Source: an uncultured Atopobium sp. (GTDB lineage: Bacteria > Actinomycetota > Coriobacteriia > Coriobacteriales > Atopobiaceae). From it: DNA of 56,201 nt. Both the position numbers and the translations under genes were made by a program. A model generated the notes under the pieces. It worked only from the letters and a program-made list of their open reading frames with translations, ran no database searches and was not told the origin of the DNA. Where the stretch lies: assembly GCA_938028565.1 (NCBI GenBank), contig CALIZS010000015.1:1-56201 (forward strand). Direction: 5' to 3'. Positions 33,461 through 42,079 of the stretch are shown piece by piece; the first letter of the stretch is position 1; the number at the start of each line of letters is the position of its first letter.

Positions 33461-33490
33461 AATGAGAAGCCAAAGAGCTTCTCATTTTTT
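33461..33490 (+). terminator. Terminator-like hairpin in the ferritin leader
   Basis: A 10-bp stem AATGAGAAGC/GCTTCTCATT with a 6-nt loop is followed by TTTT. It ends only about 30 bp before the ferritin start, leaving no room for a promoter in between. It may end ettA transcripts and act as an attenuator for ferritin, if ferritin is read from a promoter near 33420. Confidence 0.75.
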
Positions 33491-33520
33491 GAGAAAAAAG
33501 TTATGAGGAAAGAGAAGAAC

Positions 33521-34036
33521 ATGGCACTTGACACAAACGTTGGTAACATCCTTAATCAGCAGATCAACAAAGAGTTCTATTCCGCTTATCTGTATCTGAC
33601 CTTTGCAGATTTCTATGAGGAGCAGGGCCTGAAGGGCTTTGCAAACTGGTATGTCATCCAGTCTCAGGAAGAGCTCGCTCACGCACGTATTCTTCGTCGT
33701 TACCTGCTTGACAACGATTGGACTCCAACCATGGAGGCAATCGCAAAGCCTGACCTTACCTTTACCAAGGTAGTTGAGCCAATTAAGGCAGCATACGAGC
33801 ACGAGCAGTTCATTACCGCAAGCATTAACGAGTGCTATGCCGTTGCTCAGAAGGCAAACGATTTCCGCACTATGCAGCTGCTTGACTGGTACGTTAAGGA
33901 GCAGGGTGAGGAAGAGGCAAATGCTTCCGATCTTCTCAAGGCAGTAGAGCTCTTTGGTGGAGATCCAAAGAACCTGTTTGATCTTGATCGCGAGAACGCT
34001 GCTCGCGTCTTTGTTGCTCCTACTATGCCAATGTAA
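33521..34036 (+). CDS. ftnA: Bacterial non-haem ferritin
   Basis: A 171-residue four-helix ferritin. Ferroxidase ligands are visible: Glu in INKEFYSAYLYLT, EEQ, and the pair EELAHAR (Glu/His), and Gln/Glu in KEQGEEEA. It lacks the haem-binding features of bacterioferritin. It stores iron as a mineral in a 24-mer shell and protects against oxidative damage. ATG 33521 is preferred over the one six codons upstream because AGGAAAGAG lies just before it; both are possible. Its C-terminus ends FVAPTMPM. Confidence 0.92.
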   Translation: MALDTNVGNILNQQINKEFYSAYLYLTFADFYEEQGLKGFANWYVIQSQEELAHARILRRYLLDNDWTPTMEAIAKPDLTFTKVVEPIKAAYEHEQFITASINECYAVAQKANDFRTMQLLDWYVKEQGEEEANASDLLKAVELFGGDPKNLFDLDRENAARVFVAPTMPM

Positions 34037-34062
34037 GCTCGCCGCGCTTTTGCGGTTATTGC

Positions 34063-34968
34063 TTACAGTGGAGTTTCAATAGCCTCTGATTTGTTCGAAG
34101 AGGCGCCTGATAGCTCAGCAAAGATGGCACCGCCTATGATACAGGCGGTGCCTATTATTTTGAGAAGACCAAAAGGCTCGCCAAGGATAAGTGCCGAGAA
34201 AATAACTGCAGATAGTGGCTCAAGGTAGCCAAAGACTGCCACGCGCTGAACTGGAATCTTGGTAAGTTGTGGGAAATACAAAAATGATCCAAGGCCTGTG
34301 TTAAAGAGGCCGATGGTCAAAACAGCAAGCCAATTTACCGATGCTGGATCTGCGGGCAGCTCAATGCCATGGAATACAACAGTAACCAGAGCAACAATAG
34401 CGCAGCCAATGCCCAGCTGAATGCTGGTGCCTTCAATACCAGAAACATCTTTGAGTTGCCTGTTACAAATAACCATGACGGCATAAAGAACAGCAGAGAG
34501 AGCGCCTAGAAGAAGGCCAAGAGGCGAGAGGTTCAGTCCAACTCCATAGCCAATAATAAGGGCAGCTCCAATAACAACTATAAGGAAGCCAAGTATCTTT
34601 TTAGCAGTGAGTTTCTCGCCAAATAAAAGGGGAGAGAGCGCCATTACAATAACGGGACCGCAGTAATACTCAAGCGTTGCGATTCCAACGCCCACGAGGT
34701 GATACGCCTCAAAAAGGAAAGTCCACTGAAGGCCCAAGGCAATGCCTGATCCAACGAGCGCCTGGAAGTCCTTGGGGTAGTTTTGAATGGTAAAAGCTTC
34801 TTTTTGTACAAGCTTAACCACGAGCAAAAAGAGCGTGCCCAAAAGCATACGGAAGAAGACAATTTGGTAGCTAGGAAGATTGATAAAGCTTGCAACGATT
34901 CCGTTAGAACCGCAGATGATAAGCGCAATTAGGTAGAGCACGGTAGGTTTAAACGTGGCGTCTCTCAT
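34063..34968 (-). CDS. EamA/DMT-family transporter
   Basis: A 301-residue protein with ten predicted helices arranged as two EamA halves (the first ends near GYGVGLNLS; the second starts with LGLLLGALSAVLYAVMV). EamA exporters move amino acids or small metabolites. It starts 3 nt after the asparaginase stop with no own ribosome site, so translation is coupled. Export of an amino acid tied to asparagine/aspartate use is an inference from this pairing. Confidence 0.88.
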   Translation of the reverse strand: MRDATFKPTVLYLIALIICGSNGIVASFINLPSYQIVFFRMLLGTLFLLVVKLVQKEAFTIQNYPKDFQALVGSGIALGLQWTFLFEAYHLVGVGIATLEYYCGPVIVMALSPLLFGEKLTAKKILGFLIVVIGAALIIGYGVGLNLSPLGLLLGALSAVLYAVMVICNRQLKDVSGIEGTSIQLGIGCAIVALVTVVFHGIELPADPASVNWLAVLTIGLFNTGLGSFLYFPQLTKIPVQRVAVFGYLEPLSAVIFSALILGEPFGLLKIIGTACIIGGAIFAELSGASSNKSEAIETPL

Positions 34969-34971
34969 CGG

Positions 34972-35994
34972 CTACTCGCAAATTTCTGTATCCACGGACT
35001 GTGGAATTCTGTCGTTACAAATTACCTGGTAGAACAGTTTTTCTTGCTCTCGTTGATCGGAGGTCTGACCAAGCATCCACATAGTTTTTGCAACCAGAGC
35101 TTCGGTGGTCATATCGTCTCCAGAGAGAACGCCGGGCATATCTTGATAGGTTCTACCAACCTCATATACACCCAGGTCAAGACCCTCTTCAGGAACTTGT
35201 GTGGTAATAACTACGGTGCGACCAGATGCAATCCAATCGGTGATAGCTTCCTCAAAAGAGCCGTCGTATGAGGGGATGCCGCCAATACCAAAGGTTTCAA
35301 GCACGATGGCGTCATAGTCATTCTTCAGAAGATAGAAGATAGATGGATTAAGCTCGGGAGTCAGTTTAAGCACAATGACACGCGTATTGAGCATTTCATA
35401 GGTTGTAAGACCGCCATCTACCTGCTCTTGATTTGGCGCACTACGAATAATCTTGTTGCCACGGATGTGAGCAAGCGGTGGATAATTCATGCTCGTAAAT
35501 GCATTGAAGCTCAGTGTGCGCTGTTTATGAGCGCGGGTGCCGGCAATAACCTCGTTGCCAAAAACCACCACAACTCCAGCGCTCCTGTCGTCGAGCGCGT
35601 AGAGAACGGAGTGGTAGAGGTTGAGTTTGGCGTCAGTAAACGGATTTGCCATTGGCTGTTGAGAGCCTGTGAGCACAATGGGTTTCTCGCTATTTTGAAT
35701 GAGGTAGGAGAGGGCAGCGGCGGTATATGCCATAGTATCGGTGCCGTGAAGGATAATAAAGCCGTCGTAGGCATCATACGACTCAATAATGGCGTCTCTG
35801 ATCTGGAGCCAGTTTTGAGGGCGCATATTGGTGCTGTCGATATTCATGACTTGTTTGAAATCAAATTCGCAGAGGTCATGAACAAGAGGGACGTTGGCTA
35901 AAAGCTCTTCTCCTGAAAGTGAGGGAGCCAAGCCCGATTCAGTGGAAACAGAAGCAATAGTTCCTCCTGTTGCCATCAGTAAAAGTTTCTTCAC
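34972..35994 (-). CDS. ansA: L-asparaginase
   Basis: A 340-residue asparaginase. The first nucleophile region reads LLMATGGTIAS with Thr, and the second active Thr lies in ILHGTDTMAYTA. Catalysis converts asparagine to aspartate and ammonia. No signal peptide is present, so it is the cytoplasmic (type I-like) enzyme. GTG 35994 is chosen because the match to the family starts at that codon (VKKLLLMATGG) and GGGGGA lies upstream. A longer frame to 36390 lacks similarity and overlaps the divergent gene. One exact CGAGAAACCC lies in the coding strand (Ser-Glu-Lys-Pro). Confidence 0.92.
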   Translation of the reverse strand: MKKLLLMATGGTIASVSTESGLAPSLSGEELLANVPLVHDLCEFDFKQVMNIDSTNMRPQNWLQIRDAIIESYDAYDGFIILHGTDTMAYTAAALSYLIQNSEKPIVLTGSQQPMANPFTDAKLNLYHSVLYALDDRSAGVVVVFGNEVIAGTRAHKQRTLSFNAFTSMNYPPLAHIRGNKIIRSAPNQEQVDGGLTTYEMLNTRVIVLKLTPELNPSIFYLLKNDYDAIVLETFGIGGIPSYDGSFEEAITDWIASGRTVVITTQVPEEGLDLGVYEVGRTYQDMPGVLSGDDMTTEALVAKTMWMLGQTSDQREQEKLFYQVICNDRIPQSVDTEICE

Positions 35995-36144
35995 ACGTCC
36001 CCCATGAACTCCAATTGTGCAGACTTTACAGAAAATCAGTCTGTATAGCGCTTTATTGTAACGGGATAGATGCTTTTCAAGGCGAGAAAAGCAAAGTCGG
36101 TGTATTCTTTTTTCGGTAAACGAATCTTTTAGCAAGGATTGTTG

Positions 36145-36618
36145 ATGGCAGAGAACAACCTCTTTGGTTTTGGTAAGAAAAAGCGTCCAGCTCAGGTTCC
36201 ACCTACTGTCTCCCGTAATGGGGAGTCTTCTACCTCTCCGCGTGTGGTACGAGGCCGTCACGCAGCTGTTGGAAGCCGTGTACAGGCGCAGCGTAGGATG
36301 ACGCAAGATCGCCCAACAAATCCCGTTAACCATGCCCGTGCAGATGCCGCCCGTGCACGTGGTCGAGCAAGAACTGCTTACGGCAATCACTATGGCACGC
36401 TCAACCCCAGAGATGAAGCTCAGGCAGCATATGCGGCTAGAAGACGTCGTTCTTCTCGCATGAGGCTGGGTCGTGTGGCGCTGGCGGTATTGCTTGCAGC
36501 CATCATCTTGTGGGTAGTGTTTACGCTGGTAAGCTCATGTAGCTCAGGAGGCGCTTTTGCGCATGCTCAGGCGCTTGATCCTACCGTTACCCTGACCGGT
36601 TCAGTGAAGGTCGGATAG
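36145..36618 (+). CDS. Basic protein with one C-terminal membrane helix, unknown function
   Basis: A 157-residue protein. Residues 1-110 are disordered, Arg-rich and basic (for example RGRHAAVGSRVQAQRR and ADAARARGRARTAYG), followed by YAARRRRSSRMRLGR. A single helix comes next (VALAVLLAAIILWVVFTLV), and a short outside tail follows starting with Ser-Ser-Cys. The N-terminus is MAENNLFGFGKKKRP. It might bind nucleic acid or acidic membrane lipids, but no family is recognised. ATG 36145 has AAGGAT about 6 nt before it; earlier TTG codons are less likely. It is divergent from asparaginase. Confidence 0.7.
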   Translation: MAENNLFGFGKKKRPAQVPPTVSRNGESSTSPRVVRGRHAAVGSRVQAQRRMTQDRPTNPVNHARADAARARGRARTAYGNHYGTLNPRDEAQAAYAARRRRSSRMRLGRVALAVLLAAIILWVVFTLVSSCSSGGAFAHAQALDPTVTLTGSVKVG

Positions 36619-36673
36619 CCTTACGGGCTACGGCGTGACTGTGGAGTGTCCAGCAGTTTCGACGTGTACGCTG

Positions 36674-37636
36674 CTACTTTGAGCCTTTGCTTGTAGAGAC
36701 AGCAGAGAAGTCCAAATTCAAATCAACTGAACCGGTAATGCCGTCAACTTGTCCTGTTGAAGTGTATTGCCATATCAAAAAGTTAAAGTTTACGTCTGGT
36801 TGATCAACGTATTGTGCCAGCCAAATAGGCTCGTCAAGCGAGACCAGATCAAAACGATTTAGATCAACTTTGTTGCCATACACGATGACGCGATATCCTG
36901 CTTCTTGAATGGTGGTGCAAAACGCACGCGCAATTGCGTTAGTTTCTGCAGGGGAAAGGTTGTCGGCGCGACCGCTGTAATCGGGAGAAGGCTCCAGGTC
37001 AAACGCAACAGGAAGAGCAAGTTTTGTAACTCCTGCTTCTTTTAACTGCTGCAGAACAAAAGCGGCCTCTTCACAAGCTTCTTCCACGTTAATAGCCTGC
37101 GAGAAGAAGTACACACCTACATCAAGACCTGCGCTTTGTGCACCCTTTAGGTTGGTCTCAAACAGCTCATCCGCGCGAATACCACCCTCAGTGGAGCCGC
37201 GGTATCCAATGCGAAGTATGGCAAACTGAATGTTATCGGCAGCAACGGCCTCCCAGTCAATAAACCCCTGGTGAGAAGAGACGTCAACGCCCGTGCGTGT
37301 GAGCTCTTCTCCGTCCACCACATAATGCGCGCGTCCCGTTGCATCGTAGATAAGGTTTTCCCACTCATAGGGGACTTCGTTTTTGATGATCAGTTTGTTG
37401 TCAAAAGAGAGGGAGAAAAGTCCCTGGCACGATTGCAACAATGCCAACACAAATACAATGGCCAGCGTAATGAGTCCCCATTTAACAACAGGATTGTTCT
37501 GAGAATTTTTCCCAAGTGTATGCATCGCCTGCTGCTTACGTTTTGAAGCGTTTGCAGAAGCAGGTGTGTGTTTAGTTTTAGAACGAGTCGTAGAGTTTCT
37601 CGTTTTCTTGTTTTTATGTGAGTTCTTAAAAATCAC
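36674..37636 (-). CDS. Membrane-anchored GH25 lysozyme-like muramidase
   Basis: A 320-residue protein. The first 45 residues are very basic, followed by a helix (about 51-68). The last 210 residues form a glycoside hydrolase 25 barrel: TGVDVSSHQGFIDW near the start (catalytic Asp region), FAILRIGYRG, GVYFFSQA, VAFDLEP (catalytic Asp/Glu) and IWQYTSTGQVDG at the end. It cleaves the MurNAc-GlcNAc bonds of peptidoglycan and may remodel the cell wall. GTG 37636 overlaps the end of the DUF1846 gene (GTGA), so the two are coupled. Confidence 0.9.
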   Translation of the reverse strand: MIFKNSHKNKKTRNSTTRSKTKHTPASANASKRKQQAMHTLGKNSQNNPVVKWGLITLAIVFVLALLQSCQGLFSLSFDNKLIIKNEVPYEWENLIYDATGRAHYVVDGEELTRTGVDVSSHQGFIDWEAVAADNIQFAILRIGYRGSTEGGIRADELFETNLKGAQSAGLDVGVYFFSQAINVEEACEEAAFVLQQLKEAGVTKLALPVAFDLEPSPDYSGRADNLSPAETNAIARAFCTTIQEAGYRVIVYGNKVDLNRFDLVSLDEPIWLAQYVDQPDVNFNFLIWQYTSTGQVDGITGSVDLNLDFSAVSTSKGSK

Positions 37637-39114
37637 TGGTGAAAGAATTGTCCTTGTTCAAAAATTGGCTCGCAACATACGTTAATGCCCAGCTTATGAT
37701 AGATGGACTCGTCGTCGCTTGGAATAATTGACGAGAAATACGCGTCGCATCCACGGAGTAGTTGCGTGGCATCAACGGCTTTTCCGGCCAATGGATTGGT
37801 AATTGAGCTGATAGAGAGTGCAATAAGCATCTCGTCAGCGCAGAGGCTGGTGCGAGCCAGCTTAAAGTTGCTCTCTTTTAGTGCGCAAATGGGCCTTAGG
37901 ACCTCATTTGAGACAATGAACGTTTTCTTCTCAATACCAACTACGTATTTGAGGGCGTTGAGTAAAAGCGACGCTGGCGCACCTAAAAGCTCCGAAGTCT
38001 TGCCAGTAATAATGGTGCCGTCAGGCATAACCATAGCGCCCGCAAGCTTTCCTGTCTCTTCTGCTTTATGCAAACAAGCCGCATGAGCTGGCGAGAAGTT
38101 CTGGTCAACGTTAACGTCTTTCATCAACAGATTAATCTTTGTAAGTTCACGTTCACCCATACCAGTACGCTCGAGTTTCTCGGCAGCCCTAAACCACCTG
38201 CGTACAATCTCTGCCTTTGAAGCTTCCTGGCAAACCTCATCATCAATAATGCAGTTGCCAACCATATTGACGCCCATATCGGTTGGAGACTGATACGGGC
38301 TGGTACCTGCAATTTTCTCCATCATAGCCTTGAGCACCGGGAAAGCCTCAACGTCGCGGTTGTAGTTAACGGTGACCTCGCCGTGAGCCTCAAGGTGATA
38401 CGGATCGATGATGTTGTTGTCGCCCAAGTCTGCTGTAGCTGCCTCGTAGGCAACGTTTACGGGGTGCTTGAGCGGAAGGTTCCAAACAGGGAAAGTTTCA
38501 AACTTTGCATAACCTGCGCGGACTCCACGGGCGTTCTCGTTGTAGAGCTGAGAGAGGCAGACAGCAAGCTTGCCAGAGCCGGGACCAGGTGCTGTTACAA
38601 CTACCAGAGGATGCGTAGTCTTGACGTACTCGTTTTTACCGTAGCCCTCCGCCGAGACAATCAGGTCAATATTGGAAGGGTAGCCCTCAATGGGGTAGTG
38701 ACGGTATACAGCAATGCCCATGTTTTCCAGGCGCGCGCGATAAGCCTTTGCCTTTGGCTGGCCAGAGTATTGCGTAATGACAACGCCGCCGATAGCAAGA
38801 CCACGAGCACGGAAGATGTCCATAAGCCTTAGCACATCATCAGCATAGGTAACACCAATATCGCTTCTGCGCTTGCCGTTTTCAATGTCGTTTGCGTTGA
38901 TGGCAAAAACAACCTCTGCCTCGTGAGCAAGCTGCTGAAGCATCTGGGCTTTTGCATCTGGAGCAAATCCAGGGAGGATGCGAGAAGCGTGGTTGTCGTC
39001 AAGCAGTTTTCCGCCAAACTCAAGGTAGAGCTTGCCGCCAAACTCACTGATACGCTGGTGAATTCGATCCGCCTGCATAGTGATGTACTTCTCGTTATCA
39101 AAGCCGATACGCAT
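37633..39114 (-). CDS. DUF1846-family protein
   Basis: A 493-residue cytoplasmic protein of the DUF1846 family, which is common in Firmicutes and Actinobacteria with anaerobic lifestyle. Recognisable segments are MRIGFDNEKYI at the start, LYLEFGGKL, APGPGSGKLAVCLSQLY (P-loop-like Gly-rich segment) and FETFPVWNLPLKHPVN. Some structural reports describe a two-domain fold with possible nucleotide or transferase-like activity, but the biological role is unknown. ATG 39114 has AGGAGG 4-5 nt upstream; a TTG five codons earlier is weaker. Its stop overlaps the start of the GH25 gene. Confidence 0.9.
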   Translation of the reverse strand: MRIGFDNEKYITMQADRIHQRISEFGGKLYLEFGGKLLDDNHASRILPGFAPDAKAQMLQQLAHEAEVVFAINANDIENGKRRSDIGVTYADDVLRLMDIFRARGLAIGGVVITQYSGQPKAKAYRARLENMGIAVYRHYPIEGYPSNIDLIVSAEGYGKNEYVKTTHPLVVVTAPGPGSGKLAVCLSQLYNENARGVRAGYAKFETFPVWNLPLKHPVNVAYEAATADLGDNNIIDPYHLEAHGEVTVNYNRDVEAFPVLKAMMEKIAGTSPYQSPTDMGVNMVGNCIIDDEVCQEASKAEIVRRWFRAAEKLERTGMGERELTKINLLMKDVNVDQNFSPAHAACLHKAEETGKLAGAMVMPDGTIITGKTSELLGAPASLLLNALKYVVGIEKKTFIVSNEVLRPICALKESNFKLARTSLCADEMLIALSISSITNPLAGKAVDATQLLRGCDAYFSSIIPSDDESIYHKLGINVCCEPIFEQGQFFHQ

Positions 39115-39218
39115 GCGTCCTCCTGCCAAGATTTACTGTAGAAATTGTATCATCAAGCGAAGACTTCCTATACGCTATAAGCTATACAGAAAACAAATAA
39201 ACAACCAAGGAGTTGTGT

Positions 39219-39668
39219 ATGGATAGCAAGTTTTCACAAATACCTTCTCGTGGCGAGAGGTTCAAAGAGCTAGCTTTCAGTGCCTTACGTGCATTTGGTT
39301 ATGGTTGTCTTACAGCAGCTGGAATGAGTGCTGTTATCTTTGCATTTGCGTACTTTACCAGCGGTATGGATATGTTTACGGGCATCGACTGGGTGCGCCG
39401 TGTCATGTACGTCATTTCTTCTTTGGGAATTATTGCTTGCGGCGTTGGCCTGCTCTTTAGCGGAAAAGAGTACGAGGACCGTCAGATGGGCTTTACGCGT
39501 GATATTGATGACCCCATCAGCCTTAAAGAAGGAAAGCTTGATCCTCGCATTTCAAAAATCGAGACTAATCACCTTTCGTGGCAAGCCGCAATCCTTTATG
39601 CATCAATTGGTATGTTTGTAGTTACTACTATCTTTGACGAGGTCATGAGTCATACCTTCTTAATGTAG
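39219..39668 (+). CDS. Small membrane protein with three helices
   Basis: A 149-residue protein with helices at about 20-45, 60-80 and 125-142, and a central hydrophilic stretch. It starts MDSKFSQIPSRGERFKELAF and ends SHTFLM. No family is recognised. ATG 39219 lies 6 nt after AAGGAG; an upstream TTG is out-competed. It is divergent from the DUF1846 gene and monocistronic. Confidence 0.7.
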   Translation: MDSKFSQIPSRGERFKELAFSALRAFGYGCLTAAGMSAVIFAFAYFTSGMDMFTGIDWVRRVMYVISSLGIIACGVGLLFSGKEYEDRQMGFTRDIDDPISLKEGKLDPRISKIETNHLSWQAAILYASIGMFVVTTIFDEVMSHTFLM

Positions 39669-39735
39669 GCATCCTCGTCTGGACAGAGACAACTTACTAG
39701 GACAGTGCCAGCTTGCTAGTACGGACGCAGAGCGC

Positions 39736-40176
39736 CTAGTATAAAGGCAACTCGCCCGTTAACGGGTCAATATCTTCTGCGGCAAGTGGCTCAAATGCCA
39801 GGCAGGTAAATGTTGGTTCTCCATGGAACTCGGTAAAGCCCGCGTCCCTAATAAGGGCCACGACAAAGCCACGAGCTTTTCCCTCAGCGGCAAGCTCAAG
39901 CAACGCTTCTTCAGAATCAACGTAGACACATACTTTTGCAACGCCAGCATCAAACCAGTTAGTGATTGCAGAGGAATCTTCATCAGCATGGTCCAAATAG
40001 ACCCAATTCTGATCATCGGTGACACGAACTTGATCAAGTCGACGCTCTTTTGCAAGTGCCATCAGCGTGACTTCAACACATGCATGGCTTGCTTGAGCAG
40101 CAATTTTTCCTTTTCGCATCTTAAGATCGCGACGAATAACAATCATTTGTTTTGATTTATACGAAGAGCTTGGCAT
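39736..40176 (-). CDS. PTH2-type peptidyl-tRNA hydrolase
   Basis: A 146-residue protein. The N-terminal MIVIRRDLKMRKGKIAAQAS and HACVEV are the hallmark of the PTH2 family, with catalytic residues in the lysine/glutamine-alanine-serine-histidine segment. It releases amino acids from peptidyl-tRNA. PTH2 is the archaeal and eukaryotic type; bacteria usually rely on PTH1, so this may be a second hydrolase. The family end (ARGFVVALIRDAGFTEF) also fits. ATG 40176 follows AGAAAGG with 7-nt spacing; codons upstream of it lack a site. Confidence 0.85.
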   Translation of the reverse strand: MPSSSYKSKQMIVIRRDLKMRKGKIAAQASHACVEVTLMALAKERRLDQVRVTDDQNWVYLDHADEDSSAITNWFDAGVAKVCVYVDSEEALLELAAEGKARGFVVALIRDAGFTEFHGEPTFTCLAFEPLAAEDIDPLTGELPLY

Positions 40177-40393
40177 GAAAGACCTTTCTAGAAACTGAGT
40201 GCTAAGTGTACCATTCACGGCTTTCCGATTTTTGTCAAAAGAAAATCTCGAAGGATCAAAAAGACTCTCTAAAACCAAGAGCGGCGAGAAGAACGTTGAA
40301 TGTTCAGCTTGTTACATCAATAAGTTAAATAACGGCACCTGTGTGGAAAGTTGATCCTTGTCCATGTTGCTAGGGTTGACTGAGGAGGTGTCT

Positions 40394-40882
40394 ATGAGAG
40401 AGTTGGTTATTCTTGTCATGTATATTTGGGCTTCAATATCGGATATGCGAAATCGCACTATTCCAAATAGAATCCCTATTTTGCTTGCTATTTCATGGCC
40501 TATTTGGCTTGCAGTAAATGAAAATCGCACTGAGTTACTGATGAATGCATTATGGAGTGAGTTATTTGTTATATGTGTGTTGGTTATGGTAGGCATAGTT
40601 ACAAAATTTATAGGTCATGTGTCTTCTCTGGGAGGGGGAGATATTAAACTTATTCTCTCAGCATGCCTTTATCTTGAAATAAAAGAGACATTTGTCTTTT
40701 TATTTTCGGCAAATATTTTAGGTGTTATGTTTTCTTTTTTGTTCTTTATTTTGCGTAAATTTTTAAAGAGAGAAGACAGAAATAAAGAAAAAATTACCAG
40801 TTCATATAGTGTATTTATGTATACATTTCCGTTTGCACCATTTCTTGGATTTGGTGTGGCACTTGCGCTATTTTTACGCTAA
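40394..40882 (+). CDS. Prepilin peptidase (A24 family)
   Basis: A 162-residue aspartic protease with about five helices. The two catalytic Asp sites are visible: SDMRNRTIPN (first Asp) and GGGDIKL (GxGD). The short length and absence of an N-terminal methylase domain fit the FppA/TadV type, which processes Flp/type IVb prepilins. GAGGAGG lies 5 nt before ATG 40394. No pilin, secretion ATPase or assembly genes flank it; only a 19-codon ORF follows. It may be the surviving member of a lost cluster or may serve a pilus or competence system encoded elsewhere. Confidence 0.88.
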   Translation: MRELVILVMYIWASISDMRNRTIPNRIPILLAISWPIWLAVNENRTELLMNALWSELFVICVLVMVGIVTKFIGHVSSLGGGDIKLILSACLYLEIKETFVFLFSANILGVMFSFLFFILRKFLKREDRNKEKITSSYSVFMYTFPFAPFLGFGVALALFLR

Positions 40883-40898
40883 AATCGGGAGGTGTTAT

Positions 40899-40958
40899 AT
40901 GAATTTAAAAATTCTTCTAATTCCCGAATATATAAAAAGTTTTTTCTGCTATCAATAG
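40899..40958 (+). CDS. 19-codon ORF, possibly the start of a truncated gene
   Basis: An ORF with a good GGGAGG 6-7 nt upstream reads MNLKILLIPEYIKSFFCYQ and stops. It begins 16 nt after the prepilin peptidase and would be the next gene of that operon. It is too short for a pilin. Either it is a small peptide or the rest of the gene was lost, with the structured region after it as the joint. Confidence 0.4.
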   Translation: MNLKILLIPEYIKSFFCYQ

Positions 40959-40963
40959 TTTAC

Positions 40964-41115
40964 ACGTTGCGTTGAAAGATTGAGTTCCCCCAACACTCAA
41001 TTTCATTACTGAATGGCCCCGACCATTTAGATTTCTCGTTATGCGAGGCAACGTATGCCATGGAGGCAGGACGACTATTAACGTGGTCGCACACATGTCA
41101 CCCTGCCTCATGGCA
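40964..41115 (+). ncRNA. Candidate structured RNA (three hairpins closed by a 7-bp stem, plus a long hairpin)
   Basis: ACGTTGC (40964-40970) pairs with GCAACGT (41048-41054) and encloses three hairpins. These are 40977-41003 (8 bp, loop TTCCCCCAACA), 41009-41030 (8 bp, loop CCCCGA) and 41035-41047 (CTCG/CGAG, loop TTATG). It is followed by a 14-bp hairpin with one bulge (41056-41070 with 41102-41115). No known riboswitch motif was recognised. The remaining 41116-41550 is AT-rich with no gene. Strand is assumed. Confidence 0.5.
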
Positions 41116-41550
41116 ATCCCTTTAGAGTTATTTGCTCTATCTTTGATATACCCATTATTTCAAGTATTTAAAAGTAAAAATACAGCTACTAAGCTATTTT
41201 CCTGCGGTTTTATACGTGTCAGAAATTAGCTGCATAGATCATCTAAAATCTTAAAAGCCAGATGGCGTAGAGGCTCTTTGTTATCGCTGAAAATCGCTGA
41301 TACATTATTTTGCATAGTGCAATTGATTTTTGTATATCTTTTGTATAGCCAATTAATTCCAAGTGGCAGGGTCACTTATGATTTATTTACGTAACAGGTA
41401 TGCAGTTTTCTTCAAATTTCCGCTTGTAAAACAACATAACAAATTGTATCTAAAGATATTTTAGTGTAGTATGATACGGTAATAACACGGGACTATGCAT
41501 AAAACATACGCGTGTTTTTCAGACATCGTTTGAGCAGATGGGGCTGTGAG

Positions 41551-41970
41551 ATGGCTAAGGCAGGTGTTACCAAAAAGACCGACCCAGGTTTGGGTAGGAC
41601 AGTAGCAAGGTTGTTACAAGAAAGTGGCAAGCGCCAGGTAGACCTCTGCGAATTCTCACATTGGTCACGTGCGTATGTCTCTTATATTTGCACCGAGCGC
41701 CGTAAGTGGCCTTCATTTGATAAAGCAAAGGTTATTGCTGACTTCTTCTCCTTAAGTCTTGATCAACTCTGGGTTGAGCATCTTAAAGATCTTGTTGATG
41801 CTGGCGTAGAGCTCACAGAGACGCAGAAGAAGAATTTAGCTGAGGGCGTTAATCTTCCAAATCCCACTGTTATGCATGACGGAAATGACAATAGAGAATA
41901 CCTCCAACCTGTTGCTTCCTCGGGGAACGGCTCAGATTACACGCTCCCGGAAATTCTTGGCGTCGAATAA
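41551..41970 (+). CDS. XRE-type helix-turn-helix protein
   Basis: A 139-residue protein. Residues about 15-70 form a Cro/C1-like helix-turn-helix: RTVARLLQESGKRQVDLCEF, then the recognition helix region WSRAYVSYICTERRKWP and ADFFSLSLDQLW. The C-terminal half is acidic and without a known domain (TETQKKNLAEGVNLPNP). It is probably a transcriptional regulator of unknown targets. The frame opens earlier at GTG 41512, but ATG 41551 is the better start. A TATGATAC-like promoter and GTATC/GATAC dyad lie at about 41450-41480. Confidence 0.78.
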   Translation: MAKAGVTKKTDPGLGRTVARLLQESGKRQVDLCEFSHWSRAYVSYICTERRKWPSFDKAKVIADFFSLSLDQLWVEHLKDLVDAGVELTETQKKNLAEGVNLPNPTVMHDGNDNREYLQPVASSGNGSDYTLPEILGVE

Positions 41971-42079
41971 GTATTTTTGACTATTTTTATTGTTTACAAT
42001 GCCATACTTGCTGTATACGCGTATGATTCAGCGTTGTTCAGATTGCATGGGGCTATCTGAAGAGTAGGAGATGTGCAAG

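Noticed and set aside
35995..36390. N-terminal extension of asparaginase
   Set aside because: The frame is open, but the extension has no similarity and no ribosome site and overlaps the divergent gene at 36145. Family alignment begins at GTG 35994.
40964..41054. tRNA-like cloverleaf
   Set aside because: The 7-bp closing stem and three hairpins resemble a tRNA in outline, but there is no TPsiC (GTTCRA) sequence, no proper D-loop, no valid anticodon loop of seven, and no CCA end.
41041..41229. Small ORF in the gap after the prepilin peptidase
   Set aside because: It begins inside the structured hairpins, lacks a ribosome site, and shows no protein features beyond chance hydrophobic residues.
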